A DNA stretch of 37,420 nucleotides from Betaproteobacteria bacterium (GCA_900299145.1 OMIN01000106.1:1-37420), one strand, 5' to 3'. Shown: positions 8,717-16,366, counted from the stretch's first letter. The notes: generated from the sequence alone by a model not told the origin. Made by a program: numbers and translations.

Positions 8717-9126
8717 GCGCAAATAAGACCTTCACGGCGCGTCACGCCATGGGGAAAGCCGTGCGCGGCGAGGCACTCGTAGCGAAAGACGGTTTCTCCG
8801 CGCGCTACGATCTGGATCGCATCAACGGCGTGTTTTCGCGGCCCGCGCATAAATTGGTGGGGCAGTCTTACGTTGGCAAAATCCTTGTGCTCGACACTGC
8901 CAAGGGCGGAGTCGCCACTGCGTGGATGTTGCTCGAGATGCAGTCGCGCGGCATCGTGCCACTGGCCATTGTGCTCAACTCGGTAAACCCCATCATCGCG
9001 CAGGGCGCAGCGCTGGGCGATGTACCGTTGCTGGCGGGCTTTGATGTCGATATTACACAGGCCGTGGCGCATGGCTCGACTGTAGAGATTGATCCTGCCC
9101 GCAAAATGCTTGCGGTAAGGTCTTAA
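8713..9126 (+). CDS. Aconitase X swivel-domain/small subunit
   Basis: A 137-residue protein matching the AcnX small (DUF126, swivel) subunit. It begins 'MSANKTFTARHAMGKAVRGEAL', has a central 'FSRPAHKLVGQSYVGKILVLD' and ends 'GSTVEIDPARKML'. The swivel domain closes over the Fe-S active site of the large subunit, so both are needed for dehydratase activity. The ATG at 8713 overlaps the large-subunit stop in an ATGA arrangement, giving coupled 1:1 synthesis. An in-frame start further upstream is discarded because it would run 11 codons into the previous gene. Its TAA stop lies at the left edge of an AT-rich motif. Confidence 0.9.
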   Translation: MSANKTFTARHAMGKAVRGEALVAKDGFSARYDLDRINGVFSRPAHKLVGQSYVGKILVLDTAKGGVATAWMLLEMQSRGIVPLAIVLNSVNPIIAQGAALGDVPLLAGFDVDITQAVAHGSTVEIDPARKMLAVRS

Positions 9127-9153
9127 AAAAGTCAATTAAAACAAATAGTTATG
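9124..9153 (+). repeat. AT-rich intergenic motif, copy 4
   Basis: Core AAAACAAATAGTTATGG. It begins at the TAA stop of the AcnX small subunit and lies in a convergent spacer of 62 bases, so it is downstream of genes on both sides. Confidence 0.8.
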
Positions 9154-9188
9154 GAGATCCTTAACCGGGCATCGAAGCAAATCGTGTT

Positions 9189-10001
9189 TCAGTCCGTGAA
9201 GCGCAGCATCAGTCCCTTAACGCCGGGCAAACCGCTGTAACGCGATTGCCACGTCTCGCCTGGCTTGACGGGCAATGCAGCGGTTAACGTTCCCGTAGTG
9301 ATGATTTCACCGGCCTCGAGGCCATCGAACGCCGGCTGCGTGGCGAGAATGTCTGCGAGAAACGCCAGCGCCAGCGCGGGATGGTCGAGCGCGTTGCTGC
9401 CCTTGCCCTGATCCATCGGCGCGCCGTCGCGGTTTAGGGCAATCGTGCAATCGTGCAGTTGTGCGGCGAACGCGGGGATTATGTCCGCGGTCACCGCCAC
9501 CGGCGTGCCCACCACCAGCCGCCAGTGCAGCGAAAAATCCGCGGCAAATTCCGCCGGCGAGCATTTCCAATCCGCGAAGTGGCAGCACACGATTTCAAAA
9601 CTCGGCGCGTACCATGCGATGGCTTGCAGGATTTTTTCAGGATCCGTGCAATGCACCGGCACAGGCGCGCGCAGGCAAAATGCAATTTCTGGCTCGATCA
9701 GCGGCTGGCAACTGTTGGCGAGCGATAGTGTGGCCGAGCTGTTTTCAGCGCGCACCAGCGTTCGGTCATAAACGTGATGCCAGATCGGCGAGGTTGCGCC
9801 GTACTGCGGCCAGATGTTGCGATTGGTGAAGCCAATTTTTCGCCCCACCGGCTTTTCGCCGCGCGCGCGCCGCAGGCGTATGAGTTCGGCGCTGACGGCG
9901 TAGGCATCATTCCAGTTGAAGGACGTATGCCGCACGGTGATCCGTGGCACGACCGCGCCGTTGTCCCAGGCACTGAGCAATTCATTCGCAATATCATTCA
10001 T
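9189..10001 (-). CDS. 2-keto-4-pentenoate hydratase / fumarylacetoacetate hydrolase family enzyme
   Basis: A 270-residue protein of the MhpD/DmpE/HpcG hydratase family. It shows 'GRKIGFTNRNIW' near residue 54, the metal-ligand motif 'IEPEIAF' (two Glu) and a third ligand in 'SFEIVCC'. The C-terminal part has 'EIITTGTLTAALPVKPGETW', the strand that closes the active site. Members hydrate 2-oxopent-4-enoate or decarboxylate oxalocrotonate in meta-cleavage pathways of aromatic compounds. No other meta-cleavage gene is present here, so the pathway is open. It starts at ATG 10001, directly at the edge of an AT-rich motif, without a visible Shine-Dalgarno sequence. Confidence 0.88.
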   Translation of the reverse strand: MNDIANELLSAWDNGAVVPRITVRHTSFNWNDAYAVSAELIRLRRARGEKPVGRKIGFTNRNIWPQYGATSPIWHHVYDRTLVRAENSSATLSLANSCQPLIEPEIAFCLRAPVPVHCTDPEKILQAIAWYAPSFEIVCCHFADWKCSPAEFAADFSLHWRLVVGTPVAVTADIIPAFAAQLHDCTIALNRDGAPMDQGKGSNALDHPALALAFLADILATQPAFDGLEAGEIITTGTLTAALPVKPGETWQSRYSGLPGVKGLMLRFTD

Positions 10002-10030
10002 AAGGATCTGTTTTTATTGAATTATTTTGC
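9999..10030 (-). repeat. AT-rich intergenic motif, copy 5 (fills stop-to-start gap)
   Basis: On the minus strand the motif contains the TAA stop of the FGE-fold gene (10022-10024) and ends exactly in the ATG of the hydratase gene (9999-10001). The whole 20-base spacer between these two genes is motif. No Shine-Dalgarno sequence is seen, so the A-rich stretch itself may be the translation initiation region. Confidence 0.85.
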
Positions 10031-10810
10031 ACAGCGGAAAGCGATGTTGTGATGTCCCGCGCGCGGGTTGCGCGAAAGGTATCGCCCGCGCTGCGTGGTG
10101 GTAACTTCGTCTGCCGGCGAATCGTGGCCGCCGCCGCGTGTGGCACGAACTGCACCCGGCGTTAAATCTTCTCGGCCATCGTCCGCGCGATACGGGTAGG
10201 GGTGATACGCGCTCGATACCCAGTGCCACGCATTGCCCGCCATGCCGAGCACCCCGTAGGGGCTTGTGCCTGCGTTGAAATTGTCGATAGGGGCGGTGTC
10301 GTTAAAGCGCGCGCCGAATTGCGCATGCGCTTTCGTGGGCGCGGTGTTGCCCCACGGGTAGCGGCGCGCATCGGTGCCACGAGCGGCTTTTTCCCATTCG
10401 GCCTCGTTGGGCAGGCGCTTGCCGCGCCATGCGCAATACTCGCGCGCGCCCAGCCATGACGGTTCAACCGCCGGATGATTTTCAAAGCCGCGGTCGGCGA
10501 TATATTTGCCGTTGGCCTGATGGATGCGCGCATCACCATCGTCGAAATCGTAATAACGTGCGCCGCTGGCGCTGCTGTGTCCACGCGCGTTGAGGAATTC
10601 CGCGAACAGCGCATTGGTCACCGGCAAACGGTCGATCTGAAACGCCGGCAGAGTCACCTGATGCGCCGGGCGTTCATCCTCCGGCCCGTCGTCGCGGCCC
10701 ATGGTGAAGGTGCCGGCGGGGATGGTGATCATCTCCTGTGCAAGCGCGCAGCCGCCCCAAAGGCATGAGAGCCACAGCGCACCGATACCCGCCAGGTGTC
10801 TAACGTTCAC
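10022..10810 (-). CDS. Secreted SUMF1/formylglycine-generating enzyme-fold protein
   Basis: A 262-residue protein with a signal peptide (about residues 1-24, ending CALAQ) and a complete SUMF1 (FGE-sulfatase) domain: 'ITIPAGTFTMGRDDGPEDERP', 'LPVTNALFAEFLNA', 'CAWRGKRLPNEAEWEKAARG', 'RYPWG', 'GMAGNAWHWV' and the closing 'RCAK'. True formylglycine-generating enzymes need a reactive Cys pair near the C-terminus. In the mature protein I see only the Cys of 'YCAWRG' and that of 'RCAK', so sulfatase activation is doubtful and no sulfatase gene is nearby. A structural or ligand-binding role is possible. The start is a GTG at 10810 with a weak ribosome site. The 51-base spacer upstream contains a heptamer array. 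Confidence 0.85.
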   Translation of the reverse strand: MNVRHLAGIGALWLSCLWGGCALAQEMITIPAGTFTMGRDDGPEDERPAHQVTLPAFQIDRLPVTNALFAEFLNARGHSSASGARYYDFDDGDARIHQANGKYIADRGFENHPAVEPSWLGAREYCAWRGKRLPNEAEWEKAARGTDARRYPWGNTAPTKAHAQFGARFNDTAPIDNFNAGTSPYGVLGMAGNAWHWVSSAYHPYPYRADDGREDLTPGAVRATRGGGHDSPADEVTTTQRGRYLSRNPRAGHHNIAFRCAK

Positions 10811-10816
10811 TATTTA

Positions 10817-10861
10817 CGCTCATTGTTTTGCGCCTCACCCCTCACGTTTTACGCCTCACGG
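10817..10861 (-). repeat. Period-7 tandem repeat (GTGAGGC/GTAAAAC units)
   Basis: Read on the minus strand, five consecutive 7-base units occur: GTGAGGC, GTAAAAC, GTGAGGG, GTGAGGC and GCAAAAC. They fill most of the 51-base gap between the TctC gene and the FGE-fold gene. This is the same unit family as the arrays at 19580, 28195, 29417 and 33430. Confidence 0.75.
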
Positions 10862-11863
10862 TCACTCGGGCTTGATCCCCGCCGCCTTAACCACCTTGCC
10901 TATCGTGGCATAGTCGTCGCGAATCATTTTGGCGAATTCCTCTGGTGAGATGCTGGCGGTGGGTGCAAGGCCTTGAGAAGCGAATTGATCCTTCACATCC
11001 GGCATCGCTGCGACCTTGCGCATCACGCCATGCACCTGATTGATGATCGCGCGCGGTGTGCCTGCGGGCGCCAGCACGCCGTTCCAGCTGCCAAAGTCGT
11101 AACCGGGCACGCCCGCCTCGGCGACAGTGGGCAGTTCGGGCAGAATTGACGAACGCTTGCCCGAGGAAATCGCAATGGCGCGCAGGCGCCCGGCGCGAAT
11201 CAGGCCCACCAGCGCCGCCGCCGGCGAGATCGCCCATTGCAACTCGTTGGCGACGATCGCCGCGGCCATCGGCCCGCCGCCTTTGTACGGCACGTGCGTG
11301 CTGTTGATGCCGATAAAACTCACAAACAGCAGCCCGGCGAGATGACTGGACGAGCCCACGCCCGCAGAACCCATGTGGAGTTTGCCCGGCTGCGCTTTGG
11401 CGAGCGCGAGAAAATCTTTCACGCCTTTGATGGGCAACGAAGGATTCACCACAAACACTGCTTCAACGTTGGCGAACAGTGAAATCGGTGCGAAGTCTTT
11501 CAGCGTGTCGAAGGGCAGCTTTTTGTAAGTGTAGCTGGAGACGATCATTGAACTCGATGCGCCCGCCAGCAGCGTATAGCCGTCGGCGGGCGAACGCGCG
11601 GCGAGTTCCACACCGATGGTGCCACCGGCGCCGCCGCGATTGTCGACGACGATTTGCTGGCCCAGCACGTCAGTCATTTTCTGCGCGAAAATGCGCAATA
11701 TGGTGTCGAGCGACGAGCCTGCAGACTGAGCGGCGATCATGCGGATGGGCCGCTCAGGGTAGGCGCCGCCCGCCGGCTGTGCGTGCGTGCACGGAGCCAC
11801 AGCCCACAGTGCCACCACAGCTCCGAGGCTGTGCGTATTTAAGTATATGATTTTATTGAACAT
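10862..11863 (-). CDS. TctC/Bug family protein whose first codons lie in the AT-rich motif
   Basis: A 333-residue TTT-family binding protein: 'RPIRMIAAQSAGSSLDTI', 'SPADGYTLLAG', 'HVPYKGGGPM' and 'TVAEAGVPGYD'. The glycine-rich loop usual in the family (PGGG.D) is replaced by 'AQSAGSSLD', so ligand contacts may differ. The ATG at 11863 has a strong GGAGG seven bases upstream, and the first eight or so residues (MFNKIIYLN) are translated from a diverged copy of the AT-rich motif. The signal peptide is therefore partly motif-encoded and ends near 'CTHAQ'. Transcription continues toward the FGE-fold and hydratase genes. Confidence 0.92.
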   Translation of the reverse strand: MFNKIIYLNTHSLGAVVALWAVAPCTHAQPAGGAYPERPIRMIAAQSAGSSLDTILRIFAQKMTDVLGQQIVVDNRGGAGGTIGVELAARSPADGYTLLAGASSSMIVSSYTYKKLPFDTLKDFAPISLFANVEAVFVVNPSLPIKGVKDFLALAKAQPGKLHMGSAGVGSSSHLAGLLFVSFIGINSTHVPYKGGGPMAAAIVANELQWAISPAAALVGLIRAGRLRAIAISSGKRSSILPELPTVAEAGVPGYDFGSWNGVLAPAGTPRAIINQVHGVMRKVAAMPDVKDQFASQGLAPTASISPEEFAKMIRDDYATIGKVVKAAGIKPE

Positions 11864-11871
11864 TATTTTTC
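11838..11871 (-). repeat. AT-rich intergenic motif, copy 6 (overlaps start of a TctC gene)
   Basis: Diverged copy with core AAATCATATACTTAAA, preceded by AATAATGTTCAAT. The ATG within it is the start codon of the TctC gene at 10862-11863, so this copy is translated as MFNKIIYLN. It is the one copy in the window that clearly contributes more than a start or stop codon to a protein. Confidence 0.7.
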
Positions 11872-12007
11872 CTCCTCGGCGTGCCTGCCACTATTCTTGC
11901 ACGCGGTGCACGCCGCTACCAAACCCCTTTCCAAGCAGGGGGTATCGGGTGCACAATCCGGTGCATATCATTCGTCGACTTCAGTCCACTTTTAACCGGA
12001 GACCGTC

Positions 12008-12526
12008 ATGGGCAACATGGAGCACGTAGGACACACGCTGGAAACTTTCGCGGCACAGTGCCACGATTTCATCAAGGCCGAGCCGGGACCGGCGGGCCGC
12101 AAGAAGGTGTGCGGTCTGCTATCGCAGGTGCTGGCTGACGAAAAATTTGTCGCCAAGTATGTTGATCCGAACACCAAGGAACGGAACATTCTGTATCAGG
12201 ATCCCGACTTCGGTTTTTGCATCATCGCGCATAACTATGAAGGTCCGAAGACCAGTGATCCGCATGATCACGGCCCGTCGTGGGCGATTTACGGGCAGGC
12301 GCGCGGCGAAACTGCGATGAACGACTGGTCGCTGCTGGAAGCCGCCTCCGAGCAAAAGCCCGGCAAGGTCAAACACGTGCGCACCTATAAACTGACGCCG
12401 GGTGTCGCGCACCTGTATAACGAGGGTGATCTGCATTCGCCCACGCGCGACGCCTCGACCAAGTTGATCCGCATTGAAGGCATGGACATGACCACCGTGA
12501 AGCGGTTTAAATACGTGGCAGTGTGA
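12008..12526 (+). CDS. RmlC-like cupin family protein
   Basis: A 172-residue cytoplasmic protein resembling small cupins related to cysteine/thiol dioxygenases. The candidate first metal motif is 'DPHDHGPSWAIYGQARGE' at about residues 89-106, with His residues spaced as in cupin motif 1; a later 'GVAHLYNEGDLHSP' can supply the third His. This suggests a mononuclear metal site. The substrate is unknown and the family call rests on these motifs only. The start has GGAGA seven bases upstream. The spacer before it (11872-12007) carries three GGTGCA(C/T) heptamers at 11905, 11948 and 11960, possible operator sites. A perfect terminator hairpin follows. Confidence 0.65.
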   Translation: MGNMEHVGHTLETFAAQCHDFIKAEPGPAGRKKVCGLLSQVLADEKFVAKYVDPNTKERNILYQDPDFGFCIIAHNYEGPKTSDPHDHGPSWAIYGQARGETAMNDWSLLEAASEQKPGKVKHVRTYKLTPGVAHLYNEGDLHSPTRDASTKLIRIEGMDMTTVKRFKYVAV

Positions 12527-12547
12527 TCGATTGAGTTTGTCAGCTCC

Positions 12548-12581
12548 AACAAAAAAGGCCGCATCAGCGGCCTTTTTTGTT
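12548..12581. terminator. Bidirectional Rho-independent terminator
   Basis: A perfect 15-base-pair inverted repeat: AACAAAAAAGGCCGC, loop ATCA, GCGGCCTTTTTTGTT. It has a GC-rich core with A tract on one side and T tract on the other, so it can terminate both the cupin gene (plus) and lplT (minus), which converge here. It is the only clear intrinsic terminator found in the window. Confidence 0.93.
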
Positions 12582-12597
12582 GATGGGCTTAGAACCG

Positions 12598-13893
12598 TTA
12601 ATGCCCGGTCCCCTCTGGAATCGCTGGCAACGGGCCTTGCGTCAGGTTGTACTGATGGCGTTTACGCACCAGCCACATCGAGCCTGACACGAAGGCGCCG
12701 AATAGCGCGATGACGATGTAAATGGACAGATCAAGGCTGATCAGCAGTGCGTAAATGCCGATCATGCACAGAATCGACAGATTCTCATTGAAGTTCTGCA
12801 CCGCGATGGAGTGGCCCGCGCCCATCAGGATGTGCCCACGATGCTGCAACAGCGCATTCATCGGTACTACAAAGTATCCCGCCAGCCCGCCGATCAGGAT
12901 AATCAGCGGCGCGGCGATCCAGACGGATTTTGCCACCACCATCAATATCACCACCGCACCCATGAGGATACCCAGTGGAATCACGGTGACCGCGCGGTTG
13001 AGCGGTACCATTTTCGCCGCCATTACCGCGCCGATGGCGATGCCCAGTGCGCACACGCCCTGCAAATAAGTGCCTTGCGAAAGCGTATAGCCGAGTGCGA
13101 CTTCTGCCCATTTGAGGACGATGAATTGCAGCGTGGCACCGGCGCCCCAGAAGAGGGTGGTAGTGGCAAGCGAAATCTGGCCGAGCTTGTCGGTCCACAA
13201 GAGCTTCATGCAATGCGCGAATTCGCGGATCAGGTGCACCGGGTTGCGGTTCACCATTTTGTGATCGACGCCAGTGTTCGGAATGTAGAGATTGAAAATC
13301 GCTGCGATCAGATAAAGCATCGCGATGAAGGCAATGGCGATCTCGACGGGCGTGTCGATGCCGGCCAGAAAGTGCGGCAACTCGACGGCCAACAGGCGGT
13401 CGGATACCCGTTCGCTCACCAGTGCGCCGCCCAGGAGCGTGCCGAGAATGATCGAACTCACCGTCAGCCCCTCGATCCAGCCATTGGCGACCACCAGTTT
13501 ATGGTGTGGCAGGTATTCGGTGAGAATGCCGTACTTCGCAGGCGAATAGGCCGCCGCGCCCAGCCCCACCACCGCGTAGCCGAACAGCACGGTAAAGTAA
13601 TCGTCGAGCCCCGGCACCGACCACAGTTCATGGAAAAAAATCATCATGCAGCCGATGATTTTTATGGTGTTGGTAATGAACATCACGCGGCCTTTGGGCA
13701 TGGAATCGGCGAACGCGCCGACCACCGCCGCGAACAGCACATAAGACACCGTGAAAAAAAACTTCAGCATCGGTGTCATCCACTCCGGCGCATACAGCTG
13801 CATCAGCAATGCAATAGCGGCGACCAGCAACGCGTTATCCGCCAGCGACGAAAAAAATTGCGCCGCCATGATGATGTAAAAGCCGAATGGCAT
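12598..13893 (-). CDS. lplT: Lysophospholipid transporter LplT (MFS)
   Basis: A 431-residue major facilitator family protein with about 11-12 hydrophobic segments. LplT landmarks are the N-terminal 'MPFGFYIIMAAQFFSSLADNAL', 'SPAKYGILTEYLPHHKLVVANGWIEGLTV' and the long 'GYFVVPMNALLQHRGH' near the C-terminus. LplT flips lysophospholipids, mainly lyso-PE, across the inner membrane for re-acylation. In Enterobacteria it is next to the acyltransferase gene aas; here no acyltransferase is adjacent. In related betaproteobacteria it sits next to alr and radA, and the order here is the same except that a TctC gene lies between. The ATG at 13893 follows an AT-rich stretch. Confidence 0.93.
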   Translation of the reverse strand: MPFGFYIIMAAQFFSSLADNALLVAAIALLMQLYAPEWMTPMLKFFFTVSYVLFAAVVGAFADSMPKGRVMFITNTIKIIGCMMIFFHELWSVPGLDDYFTVLFGYAVVGLGAAAYSPAKYGILTEYLPHHKLVVANGWIEGLTVSSIILGTLLGGALVSERVSDRLLAVELPHFLAGIDTPVEIAIAFIAMLYLIAAIFNLYIPNTGVDHKMVNRNPVHLIREFAHCMKLLWTDKLGQISLATTTLFWGAGATLQFIVLKWAEVALGYTLSQGTYLQGVCALGIAIGAVMAAKMVPLNRAVTVIPLGILMGAVVILMVVAKSVWIAAPLIILIGGLAGYFVVPMNALLQHRGHILMGAGHSIAVQNFNENLSILCMIGIYALLISLDLSIYIVIALFGAFVSGSMWLVRKRHQYNLTQGPLPAIPEGTGH

Positions 13894-13918
13894 GTTATTG
13901 ATTTATAAGAATAATTTT
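13891..13918 (-). repeat. Possible degenerate AT-rich motif, upstream of lplT
   Basis: A strongly AT-rich stretch ending in the lplT ATG (minus strand, ...AATCAATAACATG). It resembles the motif in composition and position, but the core AAAACARATR is not conserved, so membership is doubtful. Confidence 0.3.
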
Positions 13919-14200
13919 GATTCCGGTGCCGAGCCGGTCATGCAACGGCGACGTTTATACCACAGATTGAATACCGCTACCGGGCGTGGGTTGCCGGGTC
14001 TCTTCGCAAAGCAACTGAGCGGACCATCGCTGCTCCACCTGGGCATCGAGGCCGGGTGGCCTGTCGCACAGGCCGGCGGCAGGCCCTGCGGGGAAATCTG
14101 TCTACAAGCCCGGGCGGAATTATGGTTGAATAGCCCGCGCTCGTTTGAAGTACCGTTGCACGCGCGCCTCAGCGGGGCGCGGGATATTTCTGGAGATGGC
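13919..14200. other. Spacer between lplT and a divergent TctC gene
   Basis: About 280 bases without a supported gene. The plus frame of the downstream TctC gene is open through it, but the translation (for example 'GRGLPGLFAKQLSGP') looks unlike any binding-protein N-terminus and precedes a good signal peptide. It should contain divergent promoters, but I see no clear -35/-10 pair. It contains none of the repeats found in most other spacers, apart from the AT-rich edge at lplT. Confidence 0.5.
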
Positions 14201-15232
14201 GTGAATTATTTGCTGAAAAAATGGCTGAAAACTCTGCGGCGGGATTTGTTGGCGGGTGCTGTGGCAGGGGTGGCAGGGCCCACATTCGCGACCTGCATGA
14301 CGCTGCTGGTGGCGCCAGCGGCCATGGCGCAAAACTGGCCAGCACGGACCATACGGTTCATCGCGCCATTTCCGCCGGGCGGAGGAACGGACCTCAATGC
14401 GCGCATGATCGCACCACGCCTTGCTTCAGCGCTGGGCCAACAGGTCATTGTTGAAAACCGCCCCGGCGCCGGCGGCATGCTCGGTACCGAGATCGTTGCT
14501 AAATCACCGCCGGATGGCTACAACATGGTGATTGCCACCATCGGGCCGATAGCGATCAATCCGAGCCTGTATTCGAAAATGCCCTACGACCCGGTGAAGG
14601 ACCTGGCGCCGGTGACCATCACCGGTGAAGTGCCCAACGGGCTGGTGGTGCATCCCGCGCTGCCGGTGAAATCGATCAAGGAACTGATCGCTTTGGCCAA
14701 ACAGCGGCCGCGAGAGCTGAATTTCGGTTCGTCGGGCAATGGCGCGGGAGATCATCTTGCCGGCGAAATGCTCAATGTCATGGCGGGTATACGCATGACC
14801 CATGTGCCGTACAAGGGCGGTGCGCCGGCGATGGTGGATTTGCTGGCCGGCAACATCCAGTTGATTTTTGCCACGCTGGCCACGGGCATCCCGTATATCA
14901 AGAGTGGACGCGTGCGCGCGCTGGCGATGGCGGCGCCCACGCGCTTTGCCTTGCTGCCGGATGTGCCGACAGTGGCCGAGGCCGGCGTGCCGGGTTTCGC
15001 GGTGACCAATTGGGCGGGCATTTTTGTCGCCGCCGGCACGGCGCGGCCGATAATTGACCGGCTCAATAGTGAAGTGGTGAAGGCGCTGGGCGCGGCAGAG
15101 GTCAAACAGAAGCTGCTGGAAATGGGCCTGGTTGCCTCGACCAATTCGCCCGAGCAGTTCGCCGCGTTTATCCAGTCGGAAACTGTGAAGTGGGCGAAAG
15201 TCATCAAAGACGCCAATATCCGGATCGAGTAG
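14201..15232 (+). CDS. TctC/Bug family periplasmic solute-binding protein
   Basis: A 343-residue TTT-family binding protein. Landmarks are 'RTIRFIAPFPPGGGTDLNAR', 'PPDGYNMVIA' and 'HVPYKGGAPA'. The start is put at GTG 14201, with GGAGATG five to six bases upstream; the frame is open much further upstream but without family similarity. The export signal is long, about 45 residues, with an 'LRRDLLAG' segment that resembles a twin-arginine motif, followed by a second hydrophobic stretch ending 'PAAMAQ'. Tat export is possible but unproven. It interrupts the lplT-alr neighbourhood. Confidence 0.9.
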   Translation: MNYLLKKWLKTLRRDLLAGAVAGVAGPTFATCMTLLVAPAAMAQNWPARTIRFIAPFPPGGGTDLNARMIAPRLASALGQQVIVENRPGAGGMLGTEIVAKSPPDGYNMVIATIGPIAINPSLYSKMPYDPVKDLAPVTITGEVPNGLVVHPALPVKSIKELIALAKQRPRELNFGSSGNGAGDHLAGEMLNVMAGIRMTHVPYKGGAPAMVDLLAGNIQLIFATLATGIPYIKSGRVRALAMAAPTRFALLPDVPTVAEAGVPGFAVTNWAGIFVAAGTARPIIDRLNSEVVKALGAAEVKQKLLEMGLVASTNSPEQFAAFIQSETVKWAKVIKDANIRIE

Positions 15233-15262
15233 AGACCGAATGGAATCAACGTAAAGAATAAA

Positions 15263-15292
15263 CGTAAGTATCTGTTTTTAAATAATATTTTG
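15263..15292 (-). repeat. AT-rich intergenic motif, copy 8
   Basis: Core AAAACAGATACTTACG on the minus strand. On the plus strand its T-rich end runs into the TTG start codon of alr at 15290-15292. Confidence 0.8.
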
Positions 15293-16366
15293 TCTAGACC
15301 GATACGGGCTGTCATTGATCTGAACGCGCTGCGCCACAACCTTGGCGTGGTGCGCCGTTTTGCCCCCGCCGCGCGCGTGCTGGGCGTGGTCAAGGCCAAC
15401 GCCTATGGGCATGGCGTGCTGCGCGTGGCGCGTGCGTTGGCGCAGGCTGGTGTGGATGGCTTTGCCTTGCTGGAACTTGACGCCGCAGTCGCGCTACGCG
15501 AAGCCGGTGTCACGCAACGCATTGTGCTGCTGGAGGGTTTTTTCGAGCCTGACGAATTGGCCGTGTTGGCGCGGCATGGCATCGACAGCGCAATACATCA
15601 CGCTGCACAAATTCAGATGCTGGCGCATGCGCCTGCTGGTACGACGCTCAACCTGCTGTTGAAACTTAACAGCGGCATGAACCGGCTGGGCTTTACCGAG
15701 GCTAACTTCGCTGGCGCGCTCACGTCGCTGCGTGAGTGTCGCTCAGCGGGCGATCTCTCGCTGATGACGCACTTCGCCAATGCTGACGACGCGCTCGGCG
15801 TGGATTGGCAGCTCGCCGCGTTTAACCGCATGACGGCAGGCGTGGCGCTGCCGCGCACATTGGCCAACTCGGCAGCGCTCATTCGCTATCCGCAAACACA
15901 GGGTGACTGCGTACGGCCGGGCATCATGCTGTATGGTGCTTCGCCGTTTCCCGACGTCAGTGCGGCGGAACTGGGTCTGAAGCCGGTGATGACGCTTGCC
16001 TCGCAAATCATCGCTGTACAACACCTGAAAGTGGGCGACAGCGTGGGCTACGGCGGCACATTCAAGGCCGCGCACGACATGCGCATCGGTGTCGTCGCCT
16101 GCGGTTACGCCGACGGCTACCCGCGCCTTGCGCCCAGCGGCACGCCGGTGCGCGTGGGGGATGTGATGACCACCACCGTGGGGCGTGTGTCGATGGACAT
16201 GCTGTGTGTGGACATTACAGCATTGCCGCAGGCGGGTGTCGGTACGGCGGTGACCTTGTGGGGCGAAGGTATGCCGGTGGACGACGTGGCCACGGCGGCG
16301 GGTACGGTGGGCTACGAGTTATTGTGCGCGCTGACGCCGCGCGTGCCGGTGGTGGAGCATGGCTAA
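15290..16366 (+). CDS. alr: Alanine racemase
   Basis: A 358-residue fold-type III PLP enzyme interconverting L- and D-alanine for peptidoglycan. Lys35 in 'VVKANAYGHG' is the PLP lysine and Tyr254 in 'VGYGGTFKA' is the second catalytic base. 'RVSMDMLCVDIT' and 'WGEG' are the usual C-terminal beta-domain motifs. The N-terminus 'MSRPIRAVIDLNALRHNL' matches family starts exactly, which fixes the start at TTG 15290 even though no Shine-Dalgarno sequence precedes it; the AT-rich motif abuts this codon. The end overlaps the next gene by eight bases. Confidence 0.95.
   Translation: MSRPIRAVIDLNALRHNLGVVRRFAPAARVLGVVKANAYGHGVLRVARALAQAGVDGFALLELDAAVALREAGVTQRIVLLEGFFEPDELAVLARHGIDSAIHHAAQIQMLAHAPAGTTLNLLLKLNSGMNRLGFTEANFAGALTSLRECRSAGDLSLMTHFANADDALGVDWQLAAFNRMTAGVALPRTLANSAALIRYPQTQGDCVRPGIMLYGASPFPDVSAAELGLKPVMTLASQIIAVQHLKVGDSVGYGGTFKAAHDMRIGVVACGYADGYPRLAPSGTPVRVGDVMTTTVGRVSMDMLCVDITALPQAGVGTAVTLWGEGMPVDDVATAAGTVGYELLCALTPRVPVVEHG

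Noticed and set aside
12811-13908. A 365-codon open frame on the plus strand, opposite lplT
   Set aside because: Composition is typical of an antisense shadow (many His, Arg, Gln and Asp) and it overlaps a well-supported transporter.
13892-14200. N-terminal extension of about 100 residues on the TctC protein at 14201
   Set aside because: The extension has no similarity to binding proteins, while GTG 14201 has a ribosome site and leads straight into a signal peptide.
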